From Cognatishimia coralii (lineage in GTDB: Bacteria; Pseudomonadota; Alphaproteobacteria; Rhodobacterales; Rhodobacteraceae), in the NCBI RefSeq assembly GCF_037478305.1, contig NZ_JBBGAZ010000001.1, positions 1 through 64,000 of the forward strand: a stretch of DNA of 64,000 nt, read 5' to 3'. Position numbers and translations under genes: made by a program. This document shows, piece by piece, positions 18,365 through 26,628 of the stretch. Below the pieces are notes generated by a model. That model was not told where the DNA came from. It searched no databases and was given only the letters and a program-made list of their open reading frames with translations. How positions within the stretch are numbered: the stretch's first letter is position 1; each line of letters opens with the position of its first letter.

Positions 18365-19369
18365 TTACATGCTTGCGTTAATCGCTTGCGCTGCATCGAT
18401 GTTGTCTTGGCCTACGTCATCTTTGAACTGTGCCCAGACAGGTTTCATAACTTCAACCCATGCCTGACGCTGCTCAGGTGTCAGCTGGCGCACAACGCCG
18501 CCTGCTGCGATGACAGCTGCTTTGGCTTCTTCGTTCACGGCAGTGGATTCCGCGTTACGAGTCGCTGTGACTTCGTCCAGGATGGTCATGAACTGGTCAC
18601 GAACGTCCGCATCCAGACCGTCGAGCCATTCTGTGGAGGTCACAACCAGATAGTCGATGATACCGTGGTTGGTCTCGGTGGTGCCGTCCTGAACTTCGAA
18701 GAATTTCTTGCCGAAGATGTTGGACCAGGTGTTTTCCTGACCGTCCACAACGCCCTGTTGCAACGCGCCGTAAACTTCGGAGAAGGCCATTTTCTGTGGG
18801 CTACCACCGATGGCTTCCATCTGAGCAACCAAAACGTCAGAGGACTGAACGCGGAAGCGCAGGCCGTTTGCGTCAGATGGCTCAATCAGAGGCACGTTCG
18901 CAGACATCTGCTTCATGCCGTTGTGCCAGAACGCCAGACCTTGCAGGCCGCGGCGCTGCATGGAGTCTTTCATCGCTTGGCCTGCGTCCGACGCTTGGAA
19001 CGCGTCAACTGCGTCGACATTTGCGAACATGAACGGCAGGTCAAACAGGCGGAACTGCTTGGTGAAAGCTTCAAACTTGGACAGTGAAGGCGCCGCCAGT
19101 TGAACGTCGCCCTGAAGCAGCGCTTCGAGAACTTTGTTGTCATCGTAAAGGGTAGAGTTCGGGAAGACTTCCATACAAGCCTTGCCGTTCATCTCTTCGT
19201 TTACGCGCGCTTCCAGCAGGGATGCCGCGATGCCTTTAGGGTGTTTGTCGGTGTTGGTGACGTGGCTGAATTTGATAACCACTTCGCCTGGATCACATGC
19301 GCCGGACGCGGATGCTGTGGTTGCGCCAAACGCGATGGTGGCCGCAACGGCTGCGGTGATGAATTTCAT
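18365..19369 (-). CDS. dctP: TRAP transporter substrate-binding protein (DctP type)
   Basis: 334 residues. A Sec signal peptide of about 26 residues (MKFITAAVAATIAFGATTASA) is followed by the DctP fold: VIKFSHVTNTDKHPKG, GLRFRVQSSDVLVAQMEAIG (the Arg that binds the ligand carboxylate) and EVYGALQQGVVDGQENTWSNI. It captures a carboxylate in the periplasm and hands it to DctQM. The adjacent DctB/DctD pair and sequence type suggest C4-dicarboxylates. GGGAGGAAAC lies before the ATG at 19369. An adjoining FAD 2-hydroxyacid dehydrogenase leaves room for lactate or 2-hydroxyglutarate as ligand. Confidence 0.92.
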   Translation of the reverse strand: MKFITAAVAATIAFGATTASASGACDPGEVVIKFSHVTNTDKHPKGIAASLLEARVNEEMNGKACMEVFPNSTLYDDNKVLEALLQGDVQLAAPSLSKFEAFTKQFRLFDLPFMFANVDAVDAFQASDAGQAMKDSMQRRGLQGLAFWHNGMKQMSANVPLIEPSDANGLRFRVQSSDVLVAQMEAIGGSPQKMAFSEVYGALQQGVVDGQENTWSNIFGKKFFEVQDGTTETNHGIIDYLVVTSTEWLDGLDADVRDQFMTILDEVTATRNAESTAVNEEAKAAVIAAGGVVRQLTPEQRQAWVEVMKPVWAQFKDDVGQDNIDAAQAINASM

Positions 19370-19553
19370 AGTGTTTCCTCCCAAGTGTTAAACACTGTTA
19401 GCAGACAGGAAGTCTGTCCCTGCCTTAATGAAAAGCAGGCAGGTTGAGCGAACAAGAGAAACTCTAAATTTTTTGTGAACTTCGGAAAAAATTAAAGAAA
19501 ACAAAGGGTAGGGCGCGGTTTTCGCGTGGTCACGCATATCCGTATTTCTACTG

Positions 19554-19604
19554 TGTGCGGATTTTCGCACATGGTGCTTTAGGAGCTGTGCGAAAATCCG
19601 CACA
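19554..19604 (-). promoter_or_regulatory. paired inverted repeats, likely DctD binding sites upstream of dctP
   Basis: TGTGCGGATTTTCGCACA at 19554-19571 and its exact reverse complement TGTGCGAAAATCCGCACA at 19587-19604 lie 33 bp apart centre to centre, about three helical turns. Each has TGTGCG/CGCACA arms. They are 185-235 bp upstream of the dctP start and immediately upstream of nothing else on that strand except the dctD stop. Fis-type HTH response regulators bind such dyads as pairs. I could not find a GG-N10-GC (sigma-54) core between them and dctP. Confidence 0.75.
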
Positions 19605-19610
19605 AATCCG

Positions 19611-20834
19611 TTAGCGGTAAAGCTCTGCGCGAATCTCGTGGCGCGTCAGCTTGTCATAAAACGTCTTGCGCGGCAGCTTCAGCGCCTTGGCCGCTTCGGT
19701 CGCATTCCCACGGAAACGCTTGAGCGCATCTGTCAGCAAAGAGCGCTCAACGCGCGCCAGTTGTTCTGCCAGCCCAAGGTCTTCGCCGCTCTCGCCATCC
19801 GAGACCCCAAGCGTAAATCGCATCGCCGCATTCATCAGCGCCCGCGCATTGCCGGGCCAATCTTGGGCCATCAATGTGCTGATCGTTTCGGGCGTGACCT
19901 CGGGGGCAGGGGTGCCGGCCTGCTCAGCGGCGATATTCACATAGTGGCGGAACAGGTCGGGAATGTCCTCGGGGCGTTCCTTGAGCGAGGGTACCCGCAA
20001 GGTCATCACGTTCAGGCGATAAAACAAATCGCTGTTAAAATTCCCACCCTCATGGAAAAATTCAGGACTCTCATAAGTGCCCCCGATGATTGTCGGAGCA
20101 TTCGGCGCGTCCAGCGCATCGTTTAGGGCAAACTGCACGTCCTGGGGCAGGGTCGAGATCTCATCCAGAAACAACGTGCCGCCTTCTGCGGTTTTCAACG
20201 CCTCTGACAAAGTCTCAGGCGTCAGCCCCGCCGCCGTGCGTTTCTCAAACGCCGCAGAGGAGGCATCTGACAACAAATGCACCACCTCGGCCACTTTGAA
20301 ATTTCCAGACCCCGGCGCACCAAAGATCATGGCATTTGTCCCAGCCTTGGCCGTCTTGCGGGCCTGCGCCCTCAGACCTTCGGCCAGATCCGATGTGCCA
20401 AACAACAGTCGAGAGGCCGCATCGCCCTGTTCCAGTTTCTGCTTAAGGACGCGGTTCTCCATCACCATCCGGCGCGACCGCAGAGCGTTTTCGACCACTG
20501 ATAGGAAATCCTGCGTCTCACACGGTTTCTCAAGGAAATTGAAGGCCCCGGCCTGCAGCCCTCGGACAGCCATCGGGATGTCACCCTCGCCGGTTAAAAG
20601 AACCACAGGCAGATCGGCGTCTACCCCACGCGCAAAGGCCAATAGGTCAAAGCCATCTTTGCCCGGCATGCGAATATCGCTGACAATCACGCCGCCAAAG
20701 TCGGGCGTGATATGGTCTTTGGCCTCGATATAGCTCGCCGCCAACGTGACGTCATAGCCATCCAGCATGAGGGTCTGAGCCAAAGCATCCCGCACCGCGC
20801 GATCATCATCCACCAAAAGCACCGATTTGCTCAC
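19611..20834 (-). CDS. dctD: DctD-like response regulator with a degenerate AAA+ domain lacking GAFTGA
   Basis: 407 residues. Receiver domain 1-120 with acidic DD at 10-11, phospho-acceptor D53 (VSDIRMPG) and K103 (FLEKP). The central NtrC-type domain keeps Walker B (GTLFLDEI, about 219-226) and the DLFYRLNV segment, but Walker A reads GAPGSGNFK (172-180), with Asn where the catalytic Lys should be. Only about 40 residues separate Walker A from B, against about 65-70 normally, and the sigma-54 contact loop GAFTGA is absent. The usual ATN of sensor I is replaced by GGT. C-terminal Fis HTH: GNATEAAKALKLPRKTFYDKL. It should bind DNA after phosphorylation by DctB but cannot work as a classical sigma-54 activator. 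ATGA overlap with dctB. Confidence 0.9.
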   Translation of the reverse strand: MSKSVLLVDDDRAVRDALAQTLMLDGYDVTLAASYIEAKDHITPDFGGVIVSDIRMPGKDGFDLLAFARGVDADLPVVLLTGEGDIPMAVRGLQAGAFNFLEKPCETQDFLSVVENALRSRRMVMENRVLKQKLEQGDAASRLLFGTSDLAEGLRAQARKTAKAGTNAMIFGAPGSGNFKVAEVVHLLSDASSAAFEKRTAAGLTPETLSEALKTAEGGTLFLDEISTLPQDVQFALNDALDAPNAPTIIGGTYESPEFFHEGGNFNSDLFYRLNVMTLRVPSLKERPEDIPDLFRHYVNIAAEQAGTPAPEVTPETISTLMAQDWPGNARALMNAAMRFTLGVSDGESGEDLGLAEQLARVERSLLTDALKRFRGNATEAAKALKLPRKTFYDKLTRHEIRAELYR

Positions 20835-22552
20835 GCCACACCCTCACTTGCCGCCAGTTCCACCGTAAAGACCGCGCCACCTTCGGGGCGGTTTTTCCCG
20901 TTGATCGCCCCGCCAAAGCTCTGAACCAAACCATAGGAAATGGAAAGCCCAAGCCCCATGCCTTCGGATTGCCCCACCTCTTTCGTGGTGTAAAACGGAT
21001 CAAAGATCTTATCCGCATCGTCCAGCCCGGGGCCCGTGTCACTGACCGAAACATGCACAGCGGATCCGTCCCGCATCACCTTGATATCAAGCTGCTTTGT
21101 GTCGCTTTGCAACATGGCATCCGCCGCGTTGGACACGAGGTTCATAAAGACCTGCTGCAGGCGCACCTCACCGCCACGCACCCAAACATCCCGAGACGGG
21201 CCACTTCGGTTCACCACAACATTCTCGGTATTCAGCCGAGGCTCCGACAGCTCCATAACCGCATCCAGAACGCTATTGATGTTCACATCCGTAACCGGCT
21301 CGCTCTCCTGCCGTGCAAAGGCGCGCAGGTTCTTGATGATCCGCCCCATGCGATGGCTCAGCGCGCTGATGCGAGAGAAGTTCTCTGCCGCCTGCGTCGG
21401 GTTTTGTCTCTCCAAAAACAGCGAGCCATTGTCCGCAAAGGACCGGATCGCCATCAGCGGCTGATTGAGTTCATGGCTAATGCCGGCAGACATCTGCCCC
21501 AAAGCCGTCAGCTTGCCCGCCTGAATCAAATCCGCCTGCGCCTTTCGCAAAGCTTCTTCGGCCTCCTGCCGTTCTGCAATTTCATGCCGAAGGTTCACGT
21601 TCACCGCCGTCAACTGTGCCGTCCGCGCCGTCACACGTTGCTCCAGCAACAGGTTATCCCGCGCCAAAACCCGCCGCCGTTCCCGCGCCAGATAAAGAAA
21701 CGCGCCAAAGGTGATACAGACCGCCGCGGCCACCAATGCCTGCAGTGACGCCAGCCGCTCTGCCGGAGCTGTCGAAATCAAAGTATGCCCTGTCATCCCA
21801 ACAACCGGCCGCGGCAATTCCATATAAAGCGCGCGGTTCGGCAGATACCGTGCGTCCGGCAGAGTCCAGACTGTATTCGTTCCGGCTGCACGCACGCGCA
21901 TCGGTGCAAAAACACCTTCTGTCGGCTCGGTAGAAAACCCCTCAAACAGAACTTCGGAGCGGTTCGTAACAAAGACCCGCGCGTCCTCGTCTGTGAACAA
22001 AACCACTTGCGGGGCAGAGCGCCAGTCGGACTCCTCGATGGTCTCCATATCCACCTGCACCATCACAGCGCCCGCAGGTTTACCGTCTACCCGCACCGGT
22101 GCCATGAACGAGAAAATCCGCCGGTCTGCCTCGTCGACAAAATGCTCAAACCCCATGGCGCCGGTCATGGCACGCTCGAAATGGTCGCGGTCGCTCCAGT
22201 CTTGCCCCGAGGCGCTGTCGGCGGACGCCAGTACCAACCGCCCATCGGCATCCAAAAGCCCAACCTCCAAGGCCCCCGTACTGTCCGCAGAGCGCGTAAA
22301 CAGCGGCAGGATATCCTCGGGTGGGATCTCTCCGCTGGTCACTGCAATGGCTTCGGGGTGGTGCGCAATCAGGTCGGCCAACTGGCGAAACCGTTCCAGT
22401 TGTCCCACCAAACGATCCGAGGCCGACTGCAGGTAAACCCGCCCTTGATCCGCCACGCCCGTCAGCGCCGTGCGGTAGCCAATATTCCAGATCGCGCCGG
22501 AAAAAATCGCCACTGCGAGCAAAAATAATATGATTGTCAGGCTTCTACGCAC
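20831..22552 (-). CDS. dctB: DctB-like sensor histidine kinase
   Basis: 573 residues. Membrane helix at about 5-27, a periplasmic sensing region to about 265 (double-CACHE type, with GLLDADGRLVLAS and DRDHFERAMTG), a second helix around 268-289, and a coiled coil at 295-345. The HisKA motif LGQMSAGISHELNQPLMAIR puts the phospho-His at 360; N (FMNLVSNAADAM), G1 (VSDTGPGL), F and G2 (GMGLGLSI) boxes of the ATPase follow. It senses periplasmic dicarboxylates, probably with the transporter, and phosphorylates the adjacent DctD-like regulator. Divergent from the FAD-oxidase gene, with a gap of about 106 bp. Confidence 0.92.
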   Translation of the reverse strand: MRRSLTIILFLLAVAIFSGAIWNIGYRTALTGVADQGRVYLQSASDRLVGQLERFRQLADLIAHHPEAIAVTSGEIPPEDILPLFTRSADSTGALEVGLLDADGRLVLASADSASGQDWSDRDHFERAMTGAMGFEHFVDEADRRIFSFMAPVRVDGKPAGAVMVQVDMETIEESDWRSAPQVVLFTDEDARVFVTNRSEVLFEGFSTEPTEGVFAPMRVRAAGTNTVWTLPDARYLPNRALYMELPRPVVGMTGHTLISTAPAERLASLQALVAAAVCITFGAFLYLARERRRVLARDNLLLEQRVTARTAQLTAVNVNLRHEIAERQEAEEALRKAQADLIQAGKLTALGQMSAGISHELNQPLMAIRSFADNGSLFLERQNPTQAAENFSRISALSHRMGRIIKNLRAFARQESEPVTDVNINSVLDAVMELSEPRLNTENVVVNRSGPSRDVWVRGGEVRLQQVFMNLVSNAADAMLQSDTKQLDIKVMRDGSAVHVSVSDTGPGLDDADKIFDPFYTTKEVGQSEGMGLGLSISYGLVQSFGGAINGKNRPEGGAVFTVELAASEGVA

Positions 22553-22658
22553 GGCTCTCCCCTATGCGCGCCACATTAGGGGTAAGCGCAATCCGGGCAC
22601 AAGGCCCCTTGTTTTTGCCGTGTCGATGGCCATGATCGCCCACAAGAGGGAGACACGC

Positions 22659-24044
22659 ATGGCACTTGATTCAATCGAAACGGTGATTTCAGAGCTCAAG
22701 GCTCTGCTGGGTGAACGCCTGTCCACAGGCAGCTCGATCCGCAATCTGCACAGTCATGATGCGGCCTATGCTACGCCTGCTCAGCCTGACGCGGTGGCCT
22801 TTCCTGAAACCACCGAAGAGGTCTCACAGATCGTGAAAGTCTGCGCGCGCTATAAATGCCCAGTGGTGCCTTATGGGGTCGGGACCTCTCTGGAAGGGCA
22901 GGTGATACCAATCCAAGGCGGCATCTCGATCGACACCAGCCGCATGAACAAGGTTCTCGCGGTTAACCCCGAGGATCTGGACGCCGTGGTGCAACCAGGC
23001 GTCACGCGCAAGCAGCTCAACACCGAGCTGCGCGCAACCGGCCTTATGTTCACCGTCGATCCCGGAGCCGATGCCACCCTCGGCGGCATGGCGGCGACGC
23101 GTGCATCCGGCACGAATACGGTGCGCTACGGCACAATGCGCGAGAACACCTTGGCGCTAGAGGTCGTTTTGGCGGATGGCACAATCATCGAAACCGGCTC
23201 CCGCGCGCGGAAATCTTCGGCTGGGTATGATTTGACTAAGCTGATGATCGGCTCGGAAGGCACCCTTGGGATCATCACCAAGCTGACTGTTCGGCTCTAT
23301 GGTCAGCCAGAGGCGATCTCAGCCGCAACCTGCGCCTTTCCAACGGTTGATGATGCGGTGAACTCGGTGATCCTCGCCATTCAATCCGGCCTGCCCATGG
23401 CGCGGATTGAGCTTTTGGACGAGGTGCAGATGAAGGGGATGAATATCTATAACCCCGACTTGAGCTTCCCCGAAAAGCCGCATCTTTTCCTAGAGTTCCA
23501 TGGATCAGACGCCGGTGTCGCCGAGCAAGTCGAAGCCTTCGGTGACATCGCATCCGAATTCGGCGGAGAGGCCTTTCAATGGGCCACCAAAACCGAGGAC
23601 CGCAACCGCCTTTGGGAAGCCCGCCACAACGCCTATTACGCCGCCATGAGCCTGCGTCAGGGCGCGCGCCCCGTTGTGACAGACGTTTGTGTGCCGATTT
23701 CCGCGCTGGCCGAAGCCATCAACCGCACCAAAGCCGAGATCGCAGAGGCTGGCCTTCTGGCCCCGGTTGTCGGTCACGTTGGGGATGGAAACTTCCACCT
23801 TTCCATCCTGATTGATCCCGAAGACCCAGGGGAATTGGCAAAGGCGAAATCGCTGGCCTCGTCGCTGAACAAGATGGCGCTGGAACTCGAAGGCACCGTA
23901 ACCGGAGAGCACGGGGTCGGCACAGGCAAAATGCCCTATCTGATCGAGGAACATGGCGCAGCGATGAATGTCATGGCGACAATCAAAAAAGCACTTGATC
24001 CAGACAACATCATGAACCCAGGCAAAATGGTTCAGATCAATTGA
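22659..24044 (+). CDS. FAD-linked 2-hydroxyacid dehydrogenase (GlcD / D-lactate dehydrogenase family)
   Basis: 461 residues. The FAD_binding_4 domain covers about 35-175 with CPVVPYGVGTSLEGQVIP and the ADATLGGMAATRASGTNTVRYGT block, then SEGTLGIITKLTVRL. The FAD-oxidase C-terminal domain ends in GEHGVGTGKMPYL. It oxidises a D-2-hydroxy acid (lactate, glycolate or 2-hydroxyglutarate) and passes electrons to the respiratory chain or an electron-transfer protein. An upstream in-frame extension exists, but AAGAGGGAGA at 22644-22653 fits the ATG at 22659. No [4Fe-4S] partner is present. The lysine operon next door makes D-2-hydroxyglutarate or D-lactate attractive substrates, which is inference. 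Confidence 0.85.
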   Translation: MALDSIETVISELKALLGERLSTGSSIRNLHSHDAAYATPAQPDAVAFPETTEEVSQIVKVCARYKCPVVPYGVGTSLEGQVIPIQGGISIDTSRMNKVLAVNPEDLDAVVQPGVTRKQLNTELRATGLMFTVDPGADATLGGMAATRASGTNTVRYGTMRENTLALEVVLADGTIIETGSRARKSSAGYDLTKLMIGSEGTLGIITKLTVRLYGQPEAISAATCAFPTVDDAVNSVILAIQSGLPMARIELLDEVQMKGMNIYNPDLSFPEKPHLFLEFHGSDAGVAEQVEAFGDIASEFGGEAFQWATKTEDRNRLWEARHNAYYAAMSLRQGARPVVTDVCVPISALAEAINRTKAEIAEAGLLAPVVGHVGDGNFHLSILIDPEDPGELAKAKSLASSLNKMALELEGTVTGEHGVGTGKMPYLIEEHGAAMNVMATIKKALDPDNIMNPGKMVQIN

Positions 24045-24045
24045 A

Positions 24046-24070
24046 AAAGGCCCGCAGTGCGCGGGCCTTT
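24046..24070. terminator. bidirectional Rho-independent terminator
   Basis: A 10-bp perfect stem (AAAGGCCCGC with GCGGGCCTTT) with loop AGTGC, followed by CTTTTTATT on the plus strand and TTTTTCAATT on the minus strand. It lies between the convergent FAD dehydrogenase and aldehyde dehydrogenase genes. Confidence 0.9.
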
Positions 24071-24087
24071 CTTTTTATTACAAGGGT

Positions 24088-25590
24088 TTAGAAGTCGAAC
24101 TTGATCCCCTGAGCCAGTGGCAGCTCTCGGGAATAATTCACTGTATTGGTTTGACGCCGCATATAGGCTTTCCACGCGTCCGACCCACTTTCACGTCCAC
24201 CACCGGTGTCTTTTTCCCCGCCGAAAGCCCCACCAATTTCCGCACCCGAAGGCCCGATATTCACATTGGCAATCCCGCAATCAGACCCCGCAGCGGATAG
24301 GAACAATTCCGTCTCGCGCACGTCAGTTGAGAAGATGCAGGAACTCAGACCCTGCGGGACTTCGTTCTGCATCTCAATCGCCTGTTCCAGCGTCTTGTAT
24401 TTCACCACATAGAGGATCGGCGCGAAGGTCTCGTGATGCATGATTTCGCTCTGGCTCGGCATCTCGACAATCGCCGGATTGGCATAGGCCGCGGCCCCGT
24501 GGCTGTCGCTCAGAGCCTGGCCGCCGCCATGCACCGTGCCGCCTTCTGATTTCGCCTTCTCAAGTGCCGCATCCATTGCACGCAGCGCCTGATCATCGAT
24601 CAGAGGCCCGACAAGCGTGCCATCCGCCAGAGGATCTCCGATGGGCAGCCCTTCGTAGGCTTTGATCAGACGCGGTACCAAAGCGTCATAGACGTCCTCA
24701 TGCACGATCAAACGGCGTAGCGTAGTGCATCGCTGCCCCGCAGTGCCAACGGCCGAGAACACAATCGCCCGCAAAGCCATCTCCAGATCCGCTGAAGGGG
24801 CCACGATCATGGCATTGTTGCCACCCAGTTCCAGAATGGTTTTGCCAAGACGTTTGGACATATCCGCCGCCACCGCGCGGCCCATGGGCACAGAACCCGT
24901 CGCCGAAATGATCGCGACCTTCTTGTGCGCGGTCATTGCTTCGCCGAGCTCGCGTTCGCCAACCAAGACTTGGGTCAGCCCGTCGGGTGCGTCATCACCA
25001 AATTGCGCAGAGACCCGCTCGCAGATTTTTTGCACCGCCAGCGCTGTCAGCGGGGTTTTTTCCGAAGGCTTCCAGATCACCGGATCCCCGCAGACCAGCG
25101 CCAAAGCCGCATTCCAGCACCATGGCGCAACAGGGAAGTTAAAGGCGGTAATCACGCCACAGACCCCCATCGGATGCCAGGTCTCGCGCATGGAATGCCC
25201 CGGGCGCTCTGAGGCAATCGTCAACCCGTAAAGCTGACGCGACAGACCCACCGCAAAGTCGCAAATATCAATCATTTCCTGCACTTCGCCGAGGCCTTCC
25301 TGAAGGATCTTCCCGCATTCCAGCGTCACCAAAGCACCCAGATTGTCCTTCTCGCGCCGCAGTTCTTCGCCCAGCAGACGCACATATTCACCACGCCGCG
25401 GGGCAGGGACCGTGCGCCATTTCAGGAAGGCGTCATGGGCCTTATCGATCATCGCATTGGCCTCAGCCACCGAATGCTCAGACAGCTTGGCGATCTCGGA
25501 CCCATCCACGGGGGTTGCGACCGACAAAGTGCCGCCACCAAGCTCTGCCTCGCCAAAACCAGAGGCCTTCAGGATTTCCATATGAGACAT
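24088..25590 (-). CDS. amaB: aldehyde dehydrogenase, 2-aminoadipate-6-semialdehyde / piperideine-6-carboxylate type (ALDH7)
   Basis: 500 residues, family ALDH7 (antiquitin). Signatures: FNFPVAPWCWNAALALVCGD and WKPSEKTPLTA near 150-185, the general base Glu in LELGGNNAMIV near 265, and the catalytic Cys in GTAGQRCTTLRRLIV near 300. The family oxidises 2-aminoadipate 6-semialdehyde to 2-aminoadipate with NAD+, the exit from both the saccharopine and the pipecolate routes of lysine breakdown. AAGAGGAG precedes the ATG. It is last in the minus-strand operon with glutaryl-CoA dehydrogenase at its head, which supports the lysine assignment. Confidence 0.85.
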   Translation of the reverse strand: MSHMEILKASGFGEAELGGGTLSVATPVDGSEIAKLSEHSVAEANAMIDKAHDAFLKWRTVPAPRRGEYVRLLGEELRREKDNLGALVTLECGKILQEGLGEVQEMIDICDFAVGLSRQLYGLTIASERPGHSMRETWHPMGVCGVITAFNFPVAPWCWNAALALVCGDPVIWKPSEKTPLTALAVQKICERVSAQFGDDAPDGLTQVLVGERELGEAMTAHKKVAIISATGSVPMGRAVAADMSKRLGKTILELGGNNAMIVAPSADLEMALRAIVFSAVGTAGQRCTTLRRLIVHEDVYDALVPRLIKAYEGLPIGDPLADGTLVGPLIDDQALRAMDAALEKAKSEGGTVHGGGQALSDSHGAAAYANPAIVEMPSQSEIMHHETFAPILYVVKYKTLEQAIEMQNEVPQGLSSCIFSTDVRETELFLSAAGSDCGIANVNIGPSGAEIGGAFGGEKDTGGGRESGSDAWKAYMRRQTNTVNYSRELPLAQGIKFDF

Positions 25591-25602
25591 GTTTTTCTCC
25601 TC

Positions 25603-26628
25603 TTAGGTGACCAGCGCGCGCTGGCTCTCCATTCCCATGGACACAAGCAGAGGGCCTGCGTCCTGTTTCTCTTTGAAATCGGTTTTGTTGCGCATGCCCT
25701 GCCAATCGGCTTGGATCAGCGATTGCGCAATGGCGCCGCCCAGCGTGGTGCCGGGGCCGGTCACGATGAACATATCCGGCGCGAATTCACGCGCAGCGGT
25801 GGTGATCGCGGCGGTAAAGTCATAAGTTTCAGTGACTTGGTGTCCCAGGGTATAGTCCCACAATCCGCTCGGATCGCTCGCACCGGGCCACCAGATATGT
25901 CCGCGCCCGTCGATCATCGGCAGATCCGGCTGCCCGAAAAGCGCAGCGTGCAGGGCAGCCCGCCCGCGCTCGGACACAGGAGCCTGAAGCGCGGAATGAA
26001 ACCCCGCATGATTGCCCAATCGCATCGGAAACCGCTCCTGCGCGGGCTCAACCGCCTGCTCAAAAGCCTCGAGCCCCTTGGCATTCCCAGCCAGCACCAA
26101 CATGCCACCCAGATCAATCGAGACGCTCAGAACGTGATCCGCGCGCGCATCAATCTCGGCTACCAAACCCAACAGCGTTTGACGCAACGCAGGCAGAGGC
26201 ACCCAGTTCTCATCCACCCAGGGGTATATCAACTGCCCGCCAATCATCGCCTCTTGCATGAAGCTGCCCATCGTATTGGCTATCTTGAACCCGTCCTCAG
26301 CCGTCACGGCCCCCGCACAGGCCAGCGCGGAATACCAGCCCATCGAATTCCCCGTCACCGCGACCACCTCGATGTCGCCCTTGATCGATACAAAGTCCCC
26401 ATAGGTCGCGGCATAGATCAGACCCGAGGCATTGTCCCCCCGCGTATGTTTGGACAGGGTGAAACGATCCGCACCATCCAACGCACGCAGACTTTCCTGT
26501 CCCAAACCCGCGCGTTGCGCATCAAAAGCGTCCAACAGACCCGCGTCGGGGAAATTGCGTGCCAAATACCCCAGCTCCGCCGCATTATAGGTCCCGCGTC
26601 CAGGGCAAATCACTACAACGGTCGTCAT
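25603..26628 (-). CDS. FabD-like acyltransferase domain protein
   Basis: 341 residues with the acyl-carrier-protein S-acyltransferase fold. The nucleophile elbow is GNSMGWYSAL (Ser near 94, in place of the usual GHSLGEY), and the catalytic His block is LGNHAGFHSALQAPV near 215. The N-terminal ICPGRGTYNAAELG replaces FPGQGSQ. It should transfer an acyl group between CoA and another thiol carrier, but no acyl carrier protein is encoded nearby. It begins within the stop of the E1 gene (ATGA overlap) and is followed 12 nt later by the aldehyde dehydrogenase gene, so it belongs to this catabolic operon and is probably not housekeeping FabD. Function here is unknown. Confidence 0.7.
   Translation of the reverse strand: MTTVVVICPGRGTYNAAELGYLARNFPDAGLLDAFDAQRAGLGQESLRALDGADRFTLSKHTRGDNASGLIYAATYGDFVSIKGDIEVVAVTGNSMGWYSALACAGAVTAEDGFKIANTMGSFMQEAMIGGQLIYPWVDENWVPLPALRQTLLGLVAEIDARADHVLSVSIDLGGMLVLAGNAKGLEAFEQAVEPAQERFPMRLGNHAGFHSALQAPVSERGRAALHAALFGQPDLPMIDGRGHIWWPGASDPSGLWDYTLGHQVTETYDFTAAITTAAREFAPDMFIVTGPGTTLGGAIAQSLIQADWQGMRNKTDFKEKQDAGPLLVSMGMESQRALVT

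Noticed and set aside
19370..19553. sigma-54 promoter for dctPQM
   Set aside because: No GG-N10-GC core was found on the minus strand by hand scanning, although a DctD-type regulator would lead one to expect it.
25603..26628. housekeeping fabD
   Set aside because: No fabG/acpP/fabH neighbours, altered nucleophile motif (GNSMG) and translational coupling to a catabolic E1 gene.
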